In this document: piece after piece, positions 1-8,326 of the stretch | Layout: each line of letters starts with the position of its first letter | Position numbering within the stretch: position 1 is the stretch's first letter | Origin: Phycisphaeraceae bacterium | GTDB lineage: Bacteria; Planctomycetota; Phycisphaerae; Phycisphaerales; UBA1924 | Assembly (NCBI GenBank): GCA_021297895.1 | Contig: JAJTHN010000031.1 | Location: forward strand, 1 to 32,027 | Length of the DNA: 32,027 bases | Direction: 5' to 3' | The notes under the pieces: model-generated | Databases searched by the model: none | What the model saw: only the letters and a program-made list of their open reading frames with translations | Told to the model about the DNA's origin: nothing | Translations under genes and position numbers: made by a program

Positions 1-299
1 CGATCTGTTACCCATGTGCCCGGTCCAACACCCGCCACCCCCCTCCCCCCGCCCGCCTCCCCCCCTTGGCAGGTGGTCCGCCCCGCAACCGGGCCGTTCC
101 GGGCCGCTTCGCCGCTGCGGTCGCGGCATCGCGGGTGATGGGTCTTTCCGCCGCCGCGGCGGTGCGGGTGATTCTTGAATTCCATCCGCAGCGCGTCGCC
201 CACGCCTGGTACGGTGCCGCCGCGGGTTCTTCTGCGGTGCTCGGCCGTCCGTTCGGCCCGGCCCGGTGGCGGAACCGCTCGGATGCAGGAGCGGCGATC
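1..299. other. Non-coding upstream region of the first gene
   Basis: No convincing gene is seen. The first 70 bases are C-rich, low-complexity sequence (runs of C broken by G or T). An open frame continues upstream of the first gene, but it has no start with a ribosome binding site and its translation is Arg/Ala-rich without domain character. A -10-like hexamer TACGGT at 210-215, preceded by G, could be the promoter and would give a leader of roughly 80 nt. This is inference only. Confidence 0.4.
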
Positions 300-1247
300 A
301 TGGGCACCGGATTCTTCGGCCTGAACCTCAACACGGCGGCGGCGGTCGCGGCGATGGCGACGGCAACGCTGGTCGCCCCGGCGGCGTATGGCCAGATCTT
401 CGCCAACGCCACGCCCATCACCATCCCGCTCGACGGCCCGGCCACGCCGTTCGGCAGCGCGGTGAACGTCGCGGGCGTGAGCGACGCCGGCGGCATCCGC
501 ATCCGGCTCAAGGGCTTCTCGCACACCTTCTGCGCCGATGTCGCGGTGCTGCTGGTCGCGCCCAGCGGCATCGGGATCGAGTTGCTCAGCCGCAGCGGCG
601 GCTCGGCGGGTGTCTCGGGCCTGACGCTGACCATCGCCGCCGCCGGCCAGCCGTTCTTCAGCGAGACCGGCGCGAGCGGCGGCGAGCTGCGCCTGCGCGG
701 CGGCAGCCACAACAAGGCCGACCCATCGCCGACCCTCGGCCTGAGCAACGGCGGCGATGTGGCGATCTTCGCCGGTCGGAACTTCTGGGACGCCGGCTGG
801 CACGGCAACATCCGCTTCCACGCGGGCTTCGGTGAGCCCGAGCGCCTGCGCATCGTCGGCGACACCGGCCACGTCGGCATCGGGACCACCACGCCGCAGA
901 CGCTGCTGGATGTCCGCGGCAGCGTGGCGCTGGGCAGCAACGGCCAGCTCCGCGCCGCCGCCGGCGAGGTGGACCTGCGGCTGATGTACGGCAACGTCAA
1001 CGCGGGCGGGGGGATCATCAACGGCACCGGGTTCGCCGTGACCAACACGGGGACCGGCGCGTACACGATCACGTTCGCCACGCCCTTCTCCGGGCCGCCC
1101 GCGCTGACGGCCAACGCGGTCGCGAACTCCTCGCTGACGGTCATGGTCACCTCGATCGCGCCCAACGCCGCGACGATCCAGATCCGCAACGGCATCAGCG
1201 TGCTGACCAGCTCGGGCTTCTCCTTCACCGCCATCGGGCCGCGCTGA
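300..1247 (+). CDS. Secreted protein with tail-fibre-like repeat motif
   Basis: The predicted product is a 315-residue exported protein of unknown function. The start at 300 is chosen because AGGAG lies at 287-291 (8 nt spacer) and the protein then begins with a signal peptide: an Ala-rich hydrophobic core at residues 11-28, with cleavage likely after A-Y-G near 31. Residues about 60-170 (IRIRLKGFSHTFCADVAVLL and onward) resemble the beta-sandwich P-domain type found at the ends of secreted proteins. Residues 182-210 carry GHVGIGTTTPQTLLDVRGS, a motif typical of phage tail-fibre and trimeric surface proteins, often next to an S74 chaperone domain, which is absent here. Residues 240-315 are Gly/Thr-rich and predicted beta. 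The frame stays open upstream, so a longer product is possible but would bury the signal peptide. Confidence 0.75.
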   Translation: MGTGFFGLNLNTAAAVAAMATATLVAPAAYGQIFANATPITIPLDGPATPFGSAVNVAGVSDAGGIRIRLKGFSHTFCADVAVLLVAPSGIGIELLSRSGGSAGVSGLTLTIAAAGQPFFSETGASGGELRLRGGSHNKADPSPTLGLSNGGDVAIFAGRNFWDAGWHGNIRFHAGFGEPERLRIVGDTGHVGIGTTTPQTLLDVRGSVALGSNGQLRAAAGEVDLRLMYGNVNAGGGIINGTGFAVTNTGTGAYTITFATPFSGPPALTANAVANSSLTVMVTSIAPNAATIQIRNGISVLTSSGFSFTAIGPR

Positions 1248-1370
1248 GCGCGGCGGCGCCCGGCACGCGGCGCCGCGTTGCCGGAGGGGCCCGCCGGGTC
1301 CCGCCCCCGGCGCCCCGATCGCGGTCCGGTGGCGCAGCGCGCTTTGGTGGCCCGCCGCGCGGGCGTGAGG

Positions 1371-1376
1371 TACGTT
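1371..1376 (+). promoter_or_regulatory. -10-like element, probable leaderless promoter
   Basis: TACGTT preceded by G and followed by CCCCGC, with exactly 6 nt to the ATG at 1383. No Shine-Dalgarno is possible in that gap. The spacing matches a -10 box whose transcription start is the start codon. No -35 of the TTGACA type is evident. Confidence 0.45.
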
Positions 1377-1382
1377 CCCCGC

Positions 1383-2639
1383 ATGAATCAACCGCAAGCG
1401 AGCATGGGTGTGCGTGCACGAGGGATGCTGGTCGCCGCGGCGGCGCTGGGGGCGGCGCTTTGTCTGGCGGGGGTGGGGGGGTGGGGCGCGGGGTCGTGCG
1501 GCATCGCTTCCGCGCTGGCCGGGCCGCTGGAGCCGCCGCCCGGCCCGGTCTCGGCCACGGGCAAGACGCTCGCGGAGATCGAGCCGCGGACGGTGATCAA
1601 CCTCGCCAACACCCCCGGGGACGCCAACAGCCTCTTCCGCATCAGCGCGCCGGGCTCGTACGTGCTGGCCGGGAACGTCACGGGCGTCTCGGGCAAGTCG
1701 GGGATCGAGATCGCCGCATCGAACGTGACGATCGACCTGATGGGCTTCGACCTCCGCGGCGTGACCGGCTCGCTCGGCGGGATCGTCAGTTCCGGCAGCA
1801 TCACGAGCATCGAGATCCGCAACGGCACGGTCGGCTCATGGGGCAACGGCGGGGTCAACATCGGCGGCAACGGCGTGTTCGTGTGCAGGAACATCCGCGC
1901 GATCGGCAACACGGGCTTCGGCATCTCTTTCGACACCGGCCACATCGAGGGCTGCATCGCCGCCAACAACACCGGCATCGGGATCCGCCTGAACCAGGGC
2001 GGGACCATCACGCGGTGCCTGGCCAGCGCCAACGGCGGCGTGGGGATCAGCGGCGGGATCATCAGCGTGATCACCGAGTGCTCGAGCCACTCCAACACCG
2101 GCGTGGGCATCTCCGCCACCGGGAGCAGCATCGTCTCGCGGTGCACGAGCCAGCAGAACGGCGGCGCGGGCTTCCTGATCGACTTCGCGAGCATTCTGAC
2201 CGACAGCGCCTCCCGCTTCAACACCGGCGCGGGCATCGAGGCCCGCAACGGCTCGACCGTCCGCGGCTGCACCGCCGACCGGAACAGTCAGGAGGGCATC
2301 CTCGCCGCGAGCCGGTCGATGATCATCGGCAACAGCCTCTCGGTCAACGGCCAGGACACCACCACGCAATCGGCGGGCGTCCGCGTGACGGGGTCGGACA
2401 ACCGCATCGAGGGCAACAACATCGCGTTGAACGACATCGGCATCCGCGTCGAGGCCGCGGGCAACATCATCCTCGGCAACACGTGCTCGGGGAACACGGT
2501 GAACAACTACGACATCGCCGCGGACAACGTCTACGGGCCGATCGTCGATCGCCGGACGCCCGGGAGCCCGGTCGTGGTCGGGCACAGCGCCGCCAGCACG
2601 ATGGGCTCGACCGACCCGCACGCGAACTTCTCGTACTGA
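1383..2639 (+). CDS. Secreted right-handed parallel beta-helix protein
   Basis: A 418-residue exported protein of unknown substrate. Residues 1-47 form a signal peptide (Arg-containing n-region, Ala/Leu/Gly core about 14-34, cleavage perhaps near 46). Residues 58-100 hold a Thr-Leu-Ala-Glu-Ile-Glu-Pro-Arg segment that I associate with planctomycete beta-helix proteins. From about 100 onward there are PbH1-type coils rich in N-x-G-I-G-I patterns, as in pectate-lyase-like exoproteins and NosD-like domains. Cys residues recur at 168, 191, 212, 233, 254 and 296, with Ser at 275, so the coils are almost exactly 21 residues long and Cys stacks at one position. The protein could be a polysaccharide-binding or -cleaving protein or a structural surface protein; no catalytic set is recognised. 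An in-frame ATG at 1404 is an alternative start, but the -10-like box 6 nt before 1383 favours 1383. Confidence 0.85.
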   Translation: MNQPQASMGVRARGMLVAAAALGAALCLAGVGGWGAGSCGIASALAGPLEPPPGPVSATGKTLAEIEPRTVINLANTPGDANSLFRISAPGSYVLAGNVTGVSGKSGIEIAASNVTIDLMGFDLRGVTGSLGGIVSSGSITSIEIRNGTVGSWGNGGVNIGGNGVFVCRNIRAIGNTGFGISFDTGHIEGCIAANNTGIGIRLNQGGTITRCLASANGGVGISGGIISVITECSSHSNTGVGISATGSSIVSRCTSQQNGGAGFLIDFASILTDSASRFNTGAGIEARNGSTVRGCTADRNSQEGILAASRSMIIGNSLSVNGQDTTTQSAGVRVTGSDNRIEGNNIALNDIGIRVEAAGNIILGNTCSGNTVNNYDIAADNVYGPIVDRRTPGSPVVVGHSAASTMGSTDPHANFSY

Positions 2640-2653
2640 TCGCCGGGCGGGCC

Positions 2654-2691
2654 GGGCCGGGCGGGGACGGGCCGGGCGGGGACGGGCCGGG
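2654..2691. repeat. Short GC-rich tandem repeat between convergent genes
   Basis: Two perfect 15-bp copies of GGGCCGGGCGGGGAC (2654-2668 and 2669-2683) and a partial third copy (2684-2691) fill the 52-nt gap between the beta-helix gene and the convergent dehydratase gene. No hairpin with a T-run is seen, so this is not a classical terminator. It may be simple slippage expansion. Confidence 0.8.
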
Positions 2692-4440
2692 TCATTGGCC
2701 GGGCGTGTCGGGATTGATCGCGCGGACCATCTCCGGCACGTGGCGACGGATCAGCGCCAGCACGCCGGCCTTGTCGGCGCTGGGGCTGCGGACGGCCGAG
2801 AGCTCGGCGATCATGCGCATCGCGCTGGTGCGGTCGATGCGCGCTGTCGGCGCGGTCCAGACGGTCACGCCCGGGTGGGCGGTCGCGGCCAGTTGCTCGG
2901 CGCCGTAGCCGAGTTCCTCGTAGAGCTTCTCGCCCGGCCGCGCGCCGGTGAAGACGATCGTCGCGATGCCCAGCTCCAGCGGGCTCATGCCCATCGCCAG
3001 CGCGCGCGCCTGGTCGGGGCTGAGCGGGTCGCTCTCCGGCAGCGGCGATGCTTCCAGCGCCGCGCGTGCCGCGGCGGGGATGCTCGAAGCGTCGATCCGC
3101 ACCAGCACCCCGTGAAGCCGCGCAAAGCGGGCGGCCAGGTCCACGATCCGCAGCGGAGAGCCCATGTCCAGCACGAACACCGGCGCGCTGCCCGCATCGG
3201 CGTGCAGGGCCGCGGCGGACATGACCAGGCCCGCCGCCTCGGGGATCGTCATGAAGTACCGCGTCATCCGCGGATCGGTGACGGTGATCGGCACGCCCTC
3301 GGCCAGTTGCTGGCTCCAGACCGGGATCACCGAGCCCGCGCTGGCCAGCACGTTGCCGAAGCGCACCATGCTGCAGAGCGTCGGCCCCGTGTGCGCAAGG
3401 CTGGAGACGTACAGCTCGGCCAGTCGCTTGGTCGCCCCCATGACGCTGGTGGGGTTGACGGCCTTGTCGCTGGAGATCATCACGAAGCGCTCGGCCCCGG
3501 CGGCCAGCGCCGCATCGGCGATGCTGCGCGTGCCGAAGAGGTTGTTGCTCACCGCGTGGGCCGGGTGGTCCTCCATCAGCGGCACGTGCTTGTGCGCCGC
3601 GGCGTGAATGACCACCTGCGGGCGATGCTCCAGGCAGAGGCGCAGGGTCTGGTCGGCGTCGACGACATCGTGCAGCAGCGCGCTGCGGGCCACGCCCGGG
3701 AAGCGACGGGCCATCTCGTGATCGATCTGGAACAGCGCGTTCTCCGATCGCTCCATGAGCAGGAGCCGCTCGGGCTCCAGCGCCGCGCAGACGCGGGCCA
3801 GCTCGCTGCCGATGCTCCCGCCCGCCCCGGTGATGAGCACGCGCTTGCCGCGGATGATCCGCCGCACCGCCGGCTCGTCCATCCCGTGGTGCGATCGGCC
3901 GATGAGCGCGACGGGGTCGATCGTTGGCGCGCTCTGGCGCGGCACGGCAGGCCCGGCGCCCGTCGCGGAGCCGGCAGCGCTGCGCGCCGGGCTCGCGGGG
4001 CTCGCGGGCGCGCCGGCTGCCGGCGAGACGTGCGTCACGCCGGCGCCGGACAGGACATCCTCGAGCGTCGGGACCCAGCGGGCATCGAGCGAGAGCATCG
4101 AGAGATGACGCGAGACCAGCCGCACGCTCTCGCCCAGCGAAGCGCCGAGACTGACCAGCGCCAAACGGAAGCGGTGGCGGGCGTGAAGCGCGGGGAGGTC
4201 ATCGATGGTGCCGAGGATCGGCGGCAGGGCGGGGTCGGGGGTTGCGGTCGGCGCGGGGGTATCGAGAATCACGCCGACGATGATCGGCGGGCGTTCCAGT
4301 GCCGCGGCTTGAAGGGCCATGGCCCGCGCGCTGGCGAGCGTGCCGATGAGCACCAGACCTGTGGTTGGGCCGGCCGCGGGCGTGGTCGGTGGGCCGCTGG
4401 GGGGCATCAGGATGTCGGTAGGGCCGAGAATGGTGGGCAT
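2692..4440 (-). CDS. CapD/FlaA1-type nucleotide-sugar 4,6-dehydratase, soluble form
   Basis: A 582-residue member of the polysaccharide biosynthesis (CapD/WbpM/FlaA1) branch of extended short-chain dehydrogenases. This branch makes 4-keto-6-deoxy sugars from UDP-HexNAc for capsule, O-antigen or glycans. Residues 198-213 are the NAD(P)-binding Rossmann loop (ITGAGGSIGSE). H-A-A-A-H-K-H-V-P at 279-287 is the family signature. S324-D325-K326 with M334 and K338 match the variant catalytic set in which Met replaces the usual Tyr. The long members of the family have four N-terminal membrane spans, and these are absent here. Residues 1-125 instead look like the soluble N-terminal nucleotide-binding-like domain (GTIDDLPALHARHRFRLALV), followed by a Pro/Ala/Ser-rich linker at 140-175. 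The enzyme is therefore probably cytoplasmic. It is divergent from ruvA. No clear SD precedes the ATG. Confidence 0.9.
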   Translation of the reverse strand: MPTILGPTDILMPPSGPPTTPAAGPTTGLVLIGTLASARAMALQAAALERPPIIVGVILDTPAPTATPDPALPPILGTIDDLPALHARHRFRLALVSLGASLGESVRLVSRHLSMLSLDARWVPTLEDVLSGAGVTHVSPAAGAPASPASPARSAAGSATGAGPAVPRQSAPTIDPVALIGRSHHGMDEPAVRRIIRGKRVLITGAGGSIGSELARVCAALEPERLLLMERSENALFQIDHEMARRFPGVARSALLHDVVDADQTLRLCLEHRPQVVIHAAAHKHVPLMEDHPAHAVSNNLFGTRSIADAALAAGAERFVMISSDKAVNPTSVMGATKRLAELYVSSLAHTGPTLCSMVRFGNVLASAGSVIPVWSQQLAEGVPITVTDPRMTRYFMTIPEAAGLVMSAAALHADAGSAPVFVLDMGSPLRIVDLAARFARLHGVLVRIDASSIPAAARAALEASPLPESDPLSPDQARALAMGMSPLELGIATIVFTGARPGEKLYEELGYGAEQLAATAHPGVTVWTAPTARIDRTSAMRMIAELSAVRSPSADKAGVLALIRRHVPEMVRAINPDTPGQ

Positions 4441-4564
4441 GGTGGCGGGCGATCGGCCCGCAGAGGAGTTATCGGCTGGATTCGGGCGCGCGTGCGAAGA
4501 TCCCGGCCTCGGGGCGGAAGACGGCTTGCAAGTGTGGGTTCTGTCGGGTGCGTGTTCGGGGCAC

Positions 4565-4570
4565 TATGCT
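4565..4570 (+). promoter_or_regulatory. -10-like element, probable leaderless promoter of ruvA
   Basis: TATGCT with 6 nt (CGGGAC) before the GTG start at 4577. There is no SD in the gap. The same element and spacing occur before several other genes in the window. Confidence 0.45.
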
Positions 4571-4576
4571 CGGGAC

Positions 4577-5320
4577 GTGATCGCCCGCATCTGCGGCCAG
4601 CTTGAGCATGTCGACGCCGAGCCCCCGGCCTCGGCGATGATCCGCGTGCCGATGGGCGAGGCGGAACTGACGCTCGAGGTGCTGATCCCGTCTTTCCTGA
4701 GCGCGGCGCTGGCGATGAGTCAGGGTCAGCGGGTGGAACTGCACACGCTGACGCACTTGGAGTCGGTGAATCAGGGGGCGAGTTTCACGCCGCGGCTGCT
4801 GGGGTTTGCCACGCCCGAGGATCGGCGGTTCTTCGAACTGCTGACGACGGTCAAGGGCATCGGCCCGAAGAAGGCGCTGCGGGTGATGGCCGAGCCGGTG
4901 GCCAAGATTGCGCTTCTGATCGAGCGCGGCGACGCCAAGGGGCTGTCCGGTCTGCCGGAGATCGGCAAGCGCATGGCGGAGACGGTGATCGCGGAACTCA
5001 AGGGCAAGTGCGTGTCATACGCCGCGGCGGCGGTGATGGACGGTGCGGGAACGGGCGGCACGACTGCGGGGGGTTTGTCGGCCTTTGGGGCTCGAAAACC
5101 CGCCGACTCTGGGGCTCGATTGCCGCCCGTGCAGCGCGATGCGGTCGAGGCGTTGGTGCGGATGGGGGATGTCCGGGCAGAGGCCGAGCGCAAGGTCGCG
5201 CGGGCCGTGGAGCGGTTGGAGGGTCGGGCCGATGCGGGGTCCGGACCCGGGGGCGCGGCCGAGCGCGAGCTGGATGTTGAAGTTGTGCTGCGTGCGGTCT
5301 TCAGCGGCGGGGCAAACTGA
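4577..5320 (+). CDS. ruvA: Holliday junction branch migration protein RuvA
   Basis: RuvA binds four-way DNA junctions as a tetramer and loads the RuvB motor for branch migration in recombination repair. The GTG start is chosen because the product then begins M-I-A-R-I-C-G, as family members do; earlier in-frame starts would overlap the divergent dehydratase gene. Domain I (OB fold) spans about residues 1-64. Domain II carries two helix-hairpin-helix motifs, around 86-104 (T-V-K-G-I-G-P-K-K-A) and 122-144 (L-P-E-I-G-K-R-M-A). After a Gly/Ala-rich linker (148-180), the RuvB-contacting domain III is seen at about 183-213 (VQRDAVEALVRMGDV). At 247 residues it is somewhat longer than the usual ~200 because of the linker and a C-terminal extension that includes an acidic stretch. 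No ruvB or ruvC lies in the window, so the genes are not clustered here. Confidence 0.93.
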   Translation: MIARICGQLEHVDAEPPASAMIRVPMGEAELTLEVLIPSFLSAALAMSQGQRVELHTLTHLESVNQGASFTPRLLGFATPEDRRFFELLTTVKGIGPKKALRVMAEPVAKIALLIERGDAKGLSGLPEIGKRMAETVIAELKGKCVSYAAAAVMDGAGTGGTTAGGLSAFGARKPADSGARLPPVQRDAVEALVRMGDVRAEAERKVARAVERLEGRADAGSGPGGAAERELDVEVVLRAVFSGGAN

Positions 5321-5381
5321 ACGATCAACAAGAAGGATGAGCGCACGCAGCCGCGCGCGGACGGCCCGTTGGCCGCGGGTG

Positions 5382-5387
5382 TATGCT
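5382..5387 (+). promoter_or_regulatory. -10-like element upstream of manC
   Basis: TATGCT, preceded by GTG and followed by CCCGCG, closely matches the elements at 1371 and 10207. The mannosyl-phosphate transferase gene starts only at 5506, which would give a leader of about 110 nt. The first AUG in that leader (5397) is followed directly by UGA. Confidence 0.35.
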
Positions 5388-5505
5388 CCCGCGCCGATGT
5401 GATCGGACCGGTCGTGTTCGGCGATGATGACGGCTTGCGCGATGTTGATGCCCGTGCCCCTGACCACCGCTTCTTCACCACCCGCCCAGGATAGAGCCTC
5501 CTCCG

Positions 5506-6627
5506 ATGCGCTACGCGATGATCATGGCCGGCGGTGCCGGCACCCGACTGTGGCCGATGAGTCGGCTGGACCGGCCCAAGCAGCTGCTCAACCTCATCCG
5601 CGGGGGCGATGCGCAGGCCAAGAGCCTGCTGCAGGTCGCCGCGGAAAGGGTCGATGGGCTGGTGCCGGAGAAGCACCGGTACATCTGCACGGGCGAGGGG
5701 TATCGCGCGGCGGTGCGCAGCGCGCTGCCCGCGTTCACCGATGAGCGCATCCTGGGCGAGCCGGCGGCACGGGACACCGTCAACGCGGTGGGCTTCACCG
5801 CGGCGGTGCTGCACAAACTCGACAAGGACGCGATCTTCGCGGTCTTCACGGCGGATCACGTCATTGAGCCGGTGGATGTGTTCAAGCGGTGCGTCGAGGC
5901 GGGTTTCCGGCTTGTGGAGGCCGACCCGTCGCGGCTGGTGACCTTCTCGATCAAGCCGACGTATCCGGCGACGGGGTTCGGGTACATCGAGCGAGGGCCG
6001 GCGGTGCACGGGGTTCGCGGGGCCGAGGGCCTTGCGTACTCGGTGGCCAGGTACGTCGAGAAGCCCAACATCCAGCGTGCGCAGGCGTATGTCGAGAGCG
6101 GGATGTTCGGCTGGTCCAGCGGCATGTTCGTCTGGAAGGCCGCGACGGTGCTCGAGTGCATCAAGCGCTACAAGCCCGAGAGTTACGAAGGCCTGATGAA
6201 GATCCAGGCCGCGTGGGGCACGAAGGATCAGCAGAAGGTGCTCGCGGAGGTGTACCCGACGCTGCCGAAGATCAGCGTGGACTATGCGATCATGGAGCCG
6301 GCCAGCACGGACCCGAAGGTGCACGTGGCGACGGTGATCATGGACCTGAACTGGCTCGATGTCGGCTCGTGGCCGAGTTATGCGGAAACTCTGGCGGCCG
6401 ACAAGGACGGCAACCGCGTGGGCGGGGAGCTGGATGCGGGCCACGCGCTGGCGGTGTCGACAAGGAGCAGCACGATTGTTTCCAGTGATCCCAAGCACAC
6501 GATCGCGCTGCTTGGGTGCGAGGACCTGATCGTTGTGCACACGCCGGAGGCGACGCTGGTCATGCCGCGGGCCCGTGCGGAGGAACTCAAGAGCCTGCAC
6601 GCGCTGGTGAGCGATCGGCTGAAGTGA
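5506..6627 (+). CDS. manC: Mannose-1-phosphate guanylyltransferase
   Basis: A 373-residue nucleotidyltransferase that makes GDP-mannose from GTP and mannose-1-phosphate, the donor for mannosylated glycans and the precursor of GDP-fucose or GDP-rhamnose. The pyrophosphorylase signature is at residues 8-25 (AGGAGTRLWPMSRLDRPKQL, with the catalytic Arg and Lys). The signature K-P-T-Y-P-A-T-G-F-G-Y-I-E follows near residue 149, and a Val-Glu-Lys-Pro sugar-binding motif is near 186. The length fits the monofunctional form. The C-terminal phosphomannose isomerase cupin of the bifunctional AlgA/ManC type is missing, and only a short beta-helical tail remains. No strong SD precedes the ATG. A membrane protease gene follows 46 nt downstream and may be co-transcribed. 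Confidence 0.93.
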   Translation: MRYAMIMAGGAGTRLWPMSRLDRPKQLLNLIRGGDAQAKSLLQVAAERVDGLVPEKHRYICTGEGYRAAVRSALPAFTDERILGEPAARDTVNAVGFTAAVLHKLDKDAIFAVFTADHVIEPVDVFKRCVEAGFRLVEADPSRLVTFSIKPTYPATGFGYIERGPAVHGVRGAEGLAYSVARYVEKPNIQRAQAYVESGMFGWSSGMFVWKAATVLECIKRYKPESYEGLMKIQAAWGTKDQQKVLAEVYPTLPKISVDYAIMEPASTDPKVHVATVIMDLNWLDVGSWPSYAETLAADKDGNRVGGELDAGHALAVSTRSSTIVSSDPKHTIALLGCEDLIVVHTPEATLVMPRARAEELKSLHALVSDRLK

Positions 6628-6673
6628 TGGTGGGTGTGCCCGCAGTGCGCCGGAGGCGCATCAGGATCATCGC

Positions 6674-8284
6674 ATGAGCAACTTCCCGCCGTACACGTCA
6701 CCGGTTGCGTTCGATCCGCGAGCCGTCGGCGGGGCGGGCGACGGCAGCAACGGCAGCAGCGGCAGCGACGTGCGCGGCGACGGGCCGGGGCCGGATCCGG
6801 GCTCGCGCGCGGGCGCTCGTGTAGCGTGGGTGCTCTGCGGCGTGATGCTGGCGATCATCGTCGCGGTCCAGCAGCTCGGCACATCGGCGCTGACGGGCTC
6901 GGGCGGCCAGTCCGGCGCACCGGTGAGCATCGACCCGCCGTCGATGGACCCGACGGACCTGCAGGCTCGCTTGTACGTCAAGCTCGCTTCGGCGATGCCC
7001 TCGGCGGCGCTCGAAGCCCAGTTCGCCGATGCGCTGCTGACGCAGGCCCGCGAGGCCGACATGCTCTCGCGTGTGCGGGCGATCATTCTGCTGGCAGCGC
7101 GCGAGACGCGCGGCGGCCTTTCGGGCAACAGTGCGGTGGATGCCGCGCAGAGAGACATCCGCCGGGCGCTCGCCGAGGCCGATACGAACCCCGCCGCGGC
7201 TGATCCGCGTCAGGCGGCGCTGCGTCAACTGCTTCTCAAGGATCTCGATGCGGCGATGATTGCTCTGCAGCGCGGGCCGGCGGCGCTCGCGCCCGAGCAG
7301 CGCGAGGCGCTCATCGCCAATCACGGCTGGATCGGCAAACTGCTCGTCACGCGCGATGAACCCGAGACCCATCCCGATCGTGTCGCCATCGCCCGCGGCG
7401 GCGCGGGGCTGCTCATCGCCATGATCGCCGTGGGCGGTGTGGTCATCATGGCGCTGCTCGCGGGCCTGGTGCTGCTCGTGCTCGCCGGCATCGCGCGGTT
7501 CAGCGGCAAGCTGAGAACGCACTTCGCGGCACCCGTGCCCGGCGGGAGCATGGGGCTGGAACTGCTGGCCGTGTTCATGAGCGCGTTCGTCATGCTCAAG
7601 GTCGTCACGGCGACGCTCGCATCGGCGATGCCCGCGGTCGATACCGCGTCGGTCGCGCTGGTCCTGCAATGGGCGCTGCTGCTGGTCGTGTTCTATCCGC
7701 TGCTCCGCGGCGTTTCGTGGTCGCGGACGCGGGCGATGCTGGGGCTGACCCTGCGCCGTGCCGATGGCACGCGTTCGAGCCTGGCGCGCGAGGTCGCCGC
7801 GGGTGTAGTCGGGTATCTGGCGGTCGTGCCGCTGTTTGTGCTCGGCGCGGTGATCTCCGTCACGCTGATGCTGCTCTGGACGGCGGTGCGGTCGATGCTC
7901 GTCGGCTCGGCTCCGCCGCCGGTGAACAACCCGATCATCGATATCGTCGCCGGCGCGGGCGGGTGGCAGCTCGTCGCGTTTGCGCTGCTGGCGACGGTCT
8001 GGGCGCCGCTGCTGGAGGAGTTGATCTTCCGCGGCGGGATGTACCGACACCTTCGCTCGCGACTGCACTGGGTCGTTGCGGGTGTCTTCAGCGCGCTGGT
8101 CTTCGGCCTCATGCACGGCTACACGCTGCTCATGCTCGGTCCGGTGATCATGCTGGGCCTTGGCTTTGCGATGCTCCGCGAGTGGCGCGGGAGCCTGATC
8201 GCGTGCATCACGGCGCACTTCATTCACAACGCTTCGGTCATCGCGCTGATGGTTGTGATGCTCCGCTTCCTGCAGATGCCCTGA
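6674..8284 (+). CDS. CPBP-family intramembrane glutamic endopeptidase
   Basis: A 536-residue polytopic membrane protein with a C-terminal CPBP (Abi/Rce1-like) protease domain. The three family motifs are present: E448-E449-x-x-x-R453, F477-x-x-x-H481 and H515-x-x-x-N519. The Glu and His residues form the active site facing the membrane in this family. The N-terminus is a disordered Gly/Ser/Asp-rich stretch (1-48), then a span at about 51-69. A soluble helical domain (about 90-235) has the look of an extracytoplasmic or cytoplasmic regulatory domain. Further spans lie at about 242-272, 293-315, 325-345, 372-402, 431-446 and 467-525. Family members process prenylated proteins, bacteriocins or transmembrane substrates; the substrate here is unknown. 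It lies 46 nt after manC on the same strand. Confidence 0.88.
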   Translation: MSNFPPYTSPVAFDPRAVGGAGDGSNGSSGSDVRGDGPGPDPGSRAGARVAWVLCGVMLAIIVAVQQLGTSALTGSGGQSGAPVSIDPPSMDPTDLQARLYVKLASAMPSAALEAQFADALLTQAREADMLSRVRAIILLAARETRGGLSGNSAVDAAQRDIRRALAEADTNPAAADPRQAALRQLLLKDLDAAMIALQRGPAALAPEQREALIANHGWIGKLLVTRDEPETHPDRVAIARGGAGLLIAMIAVGGVVIMALLAGLVLLVLAGIARFSGKLRTHFAAPVPGGSMGLELLAVFMSAFVMLKVVTATLASAMPAVDTASVALVLQWALLLVVFYPLLRGVSWSRTRAMLGLTLRRADGTRSSLAREVAAGVVGYLAVVPLFVLGAVISVTLMLLWTAVRSMLVGSAPPPVNNPIIDIVAGAGGWQLVAFALLATVWAPLLEELIFRGGMYRHLRSRLHWVVAGVFSALVFGLMHGYTLLMLGPVIMLGLGFAMLREWRGSLIACITAHFIHNASVIALMVVMLRFLQMP

Positions 8285-8326
8285 ACCGGATGCGTCCCGG
8301 CGCGAGCGAGGCGCGGTGGCAGCGTC

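Noticed and set aside
882-930. Phage tail-fibre-like motif as sign of a prophage
   Set aside because: The protein has a signal peptide and no phage genes are around it; such motifs also occur in bacterial exoproteins.
8-1384. Long minus-strand open frame opposite the first gene
   Set aside because: Pro/Arg/Ala-rich translation without domains; it is the antisense of a clear signal-peptide protein. Such frames are common in G+C-rich DNA.
2695-4605. 636-codon plus-strand open frame opposite the CapD-type gene
   Set aside because: The reverse strand encodes an unmistakable dehydratase; the plus-strand translation is Arg/His/Gly-rich noise.
4771-6600. 609-codon minus-strand open frame across ruvA and manC
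   Set aside because: Spans two real plus-strand genes and is rich in Arg/His/Pro without domains.
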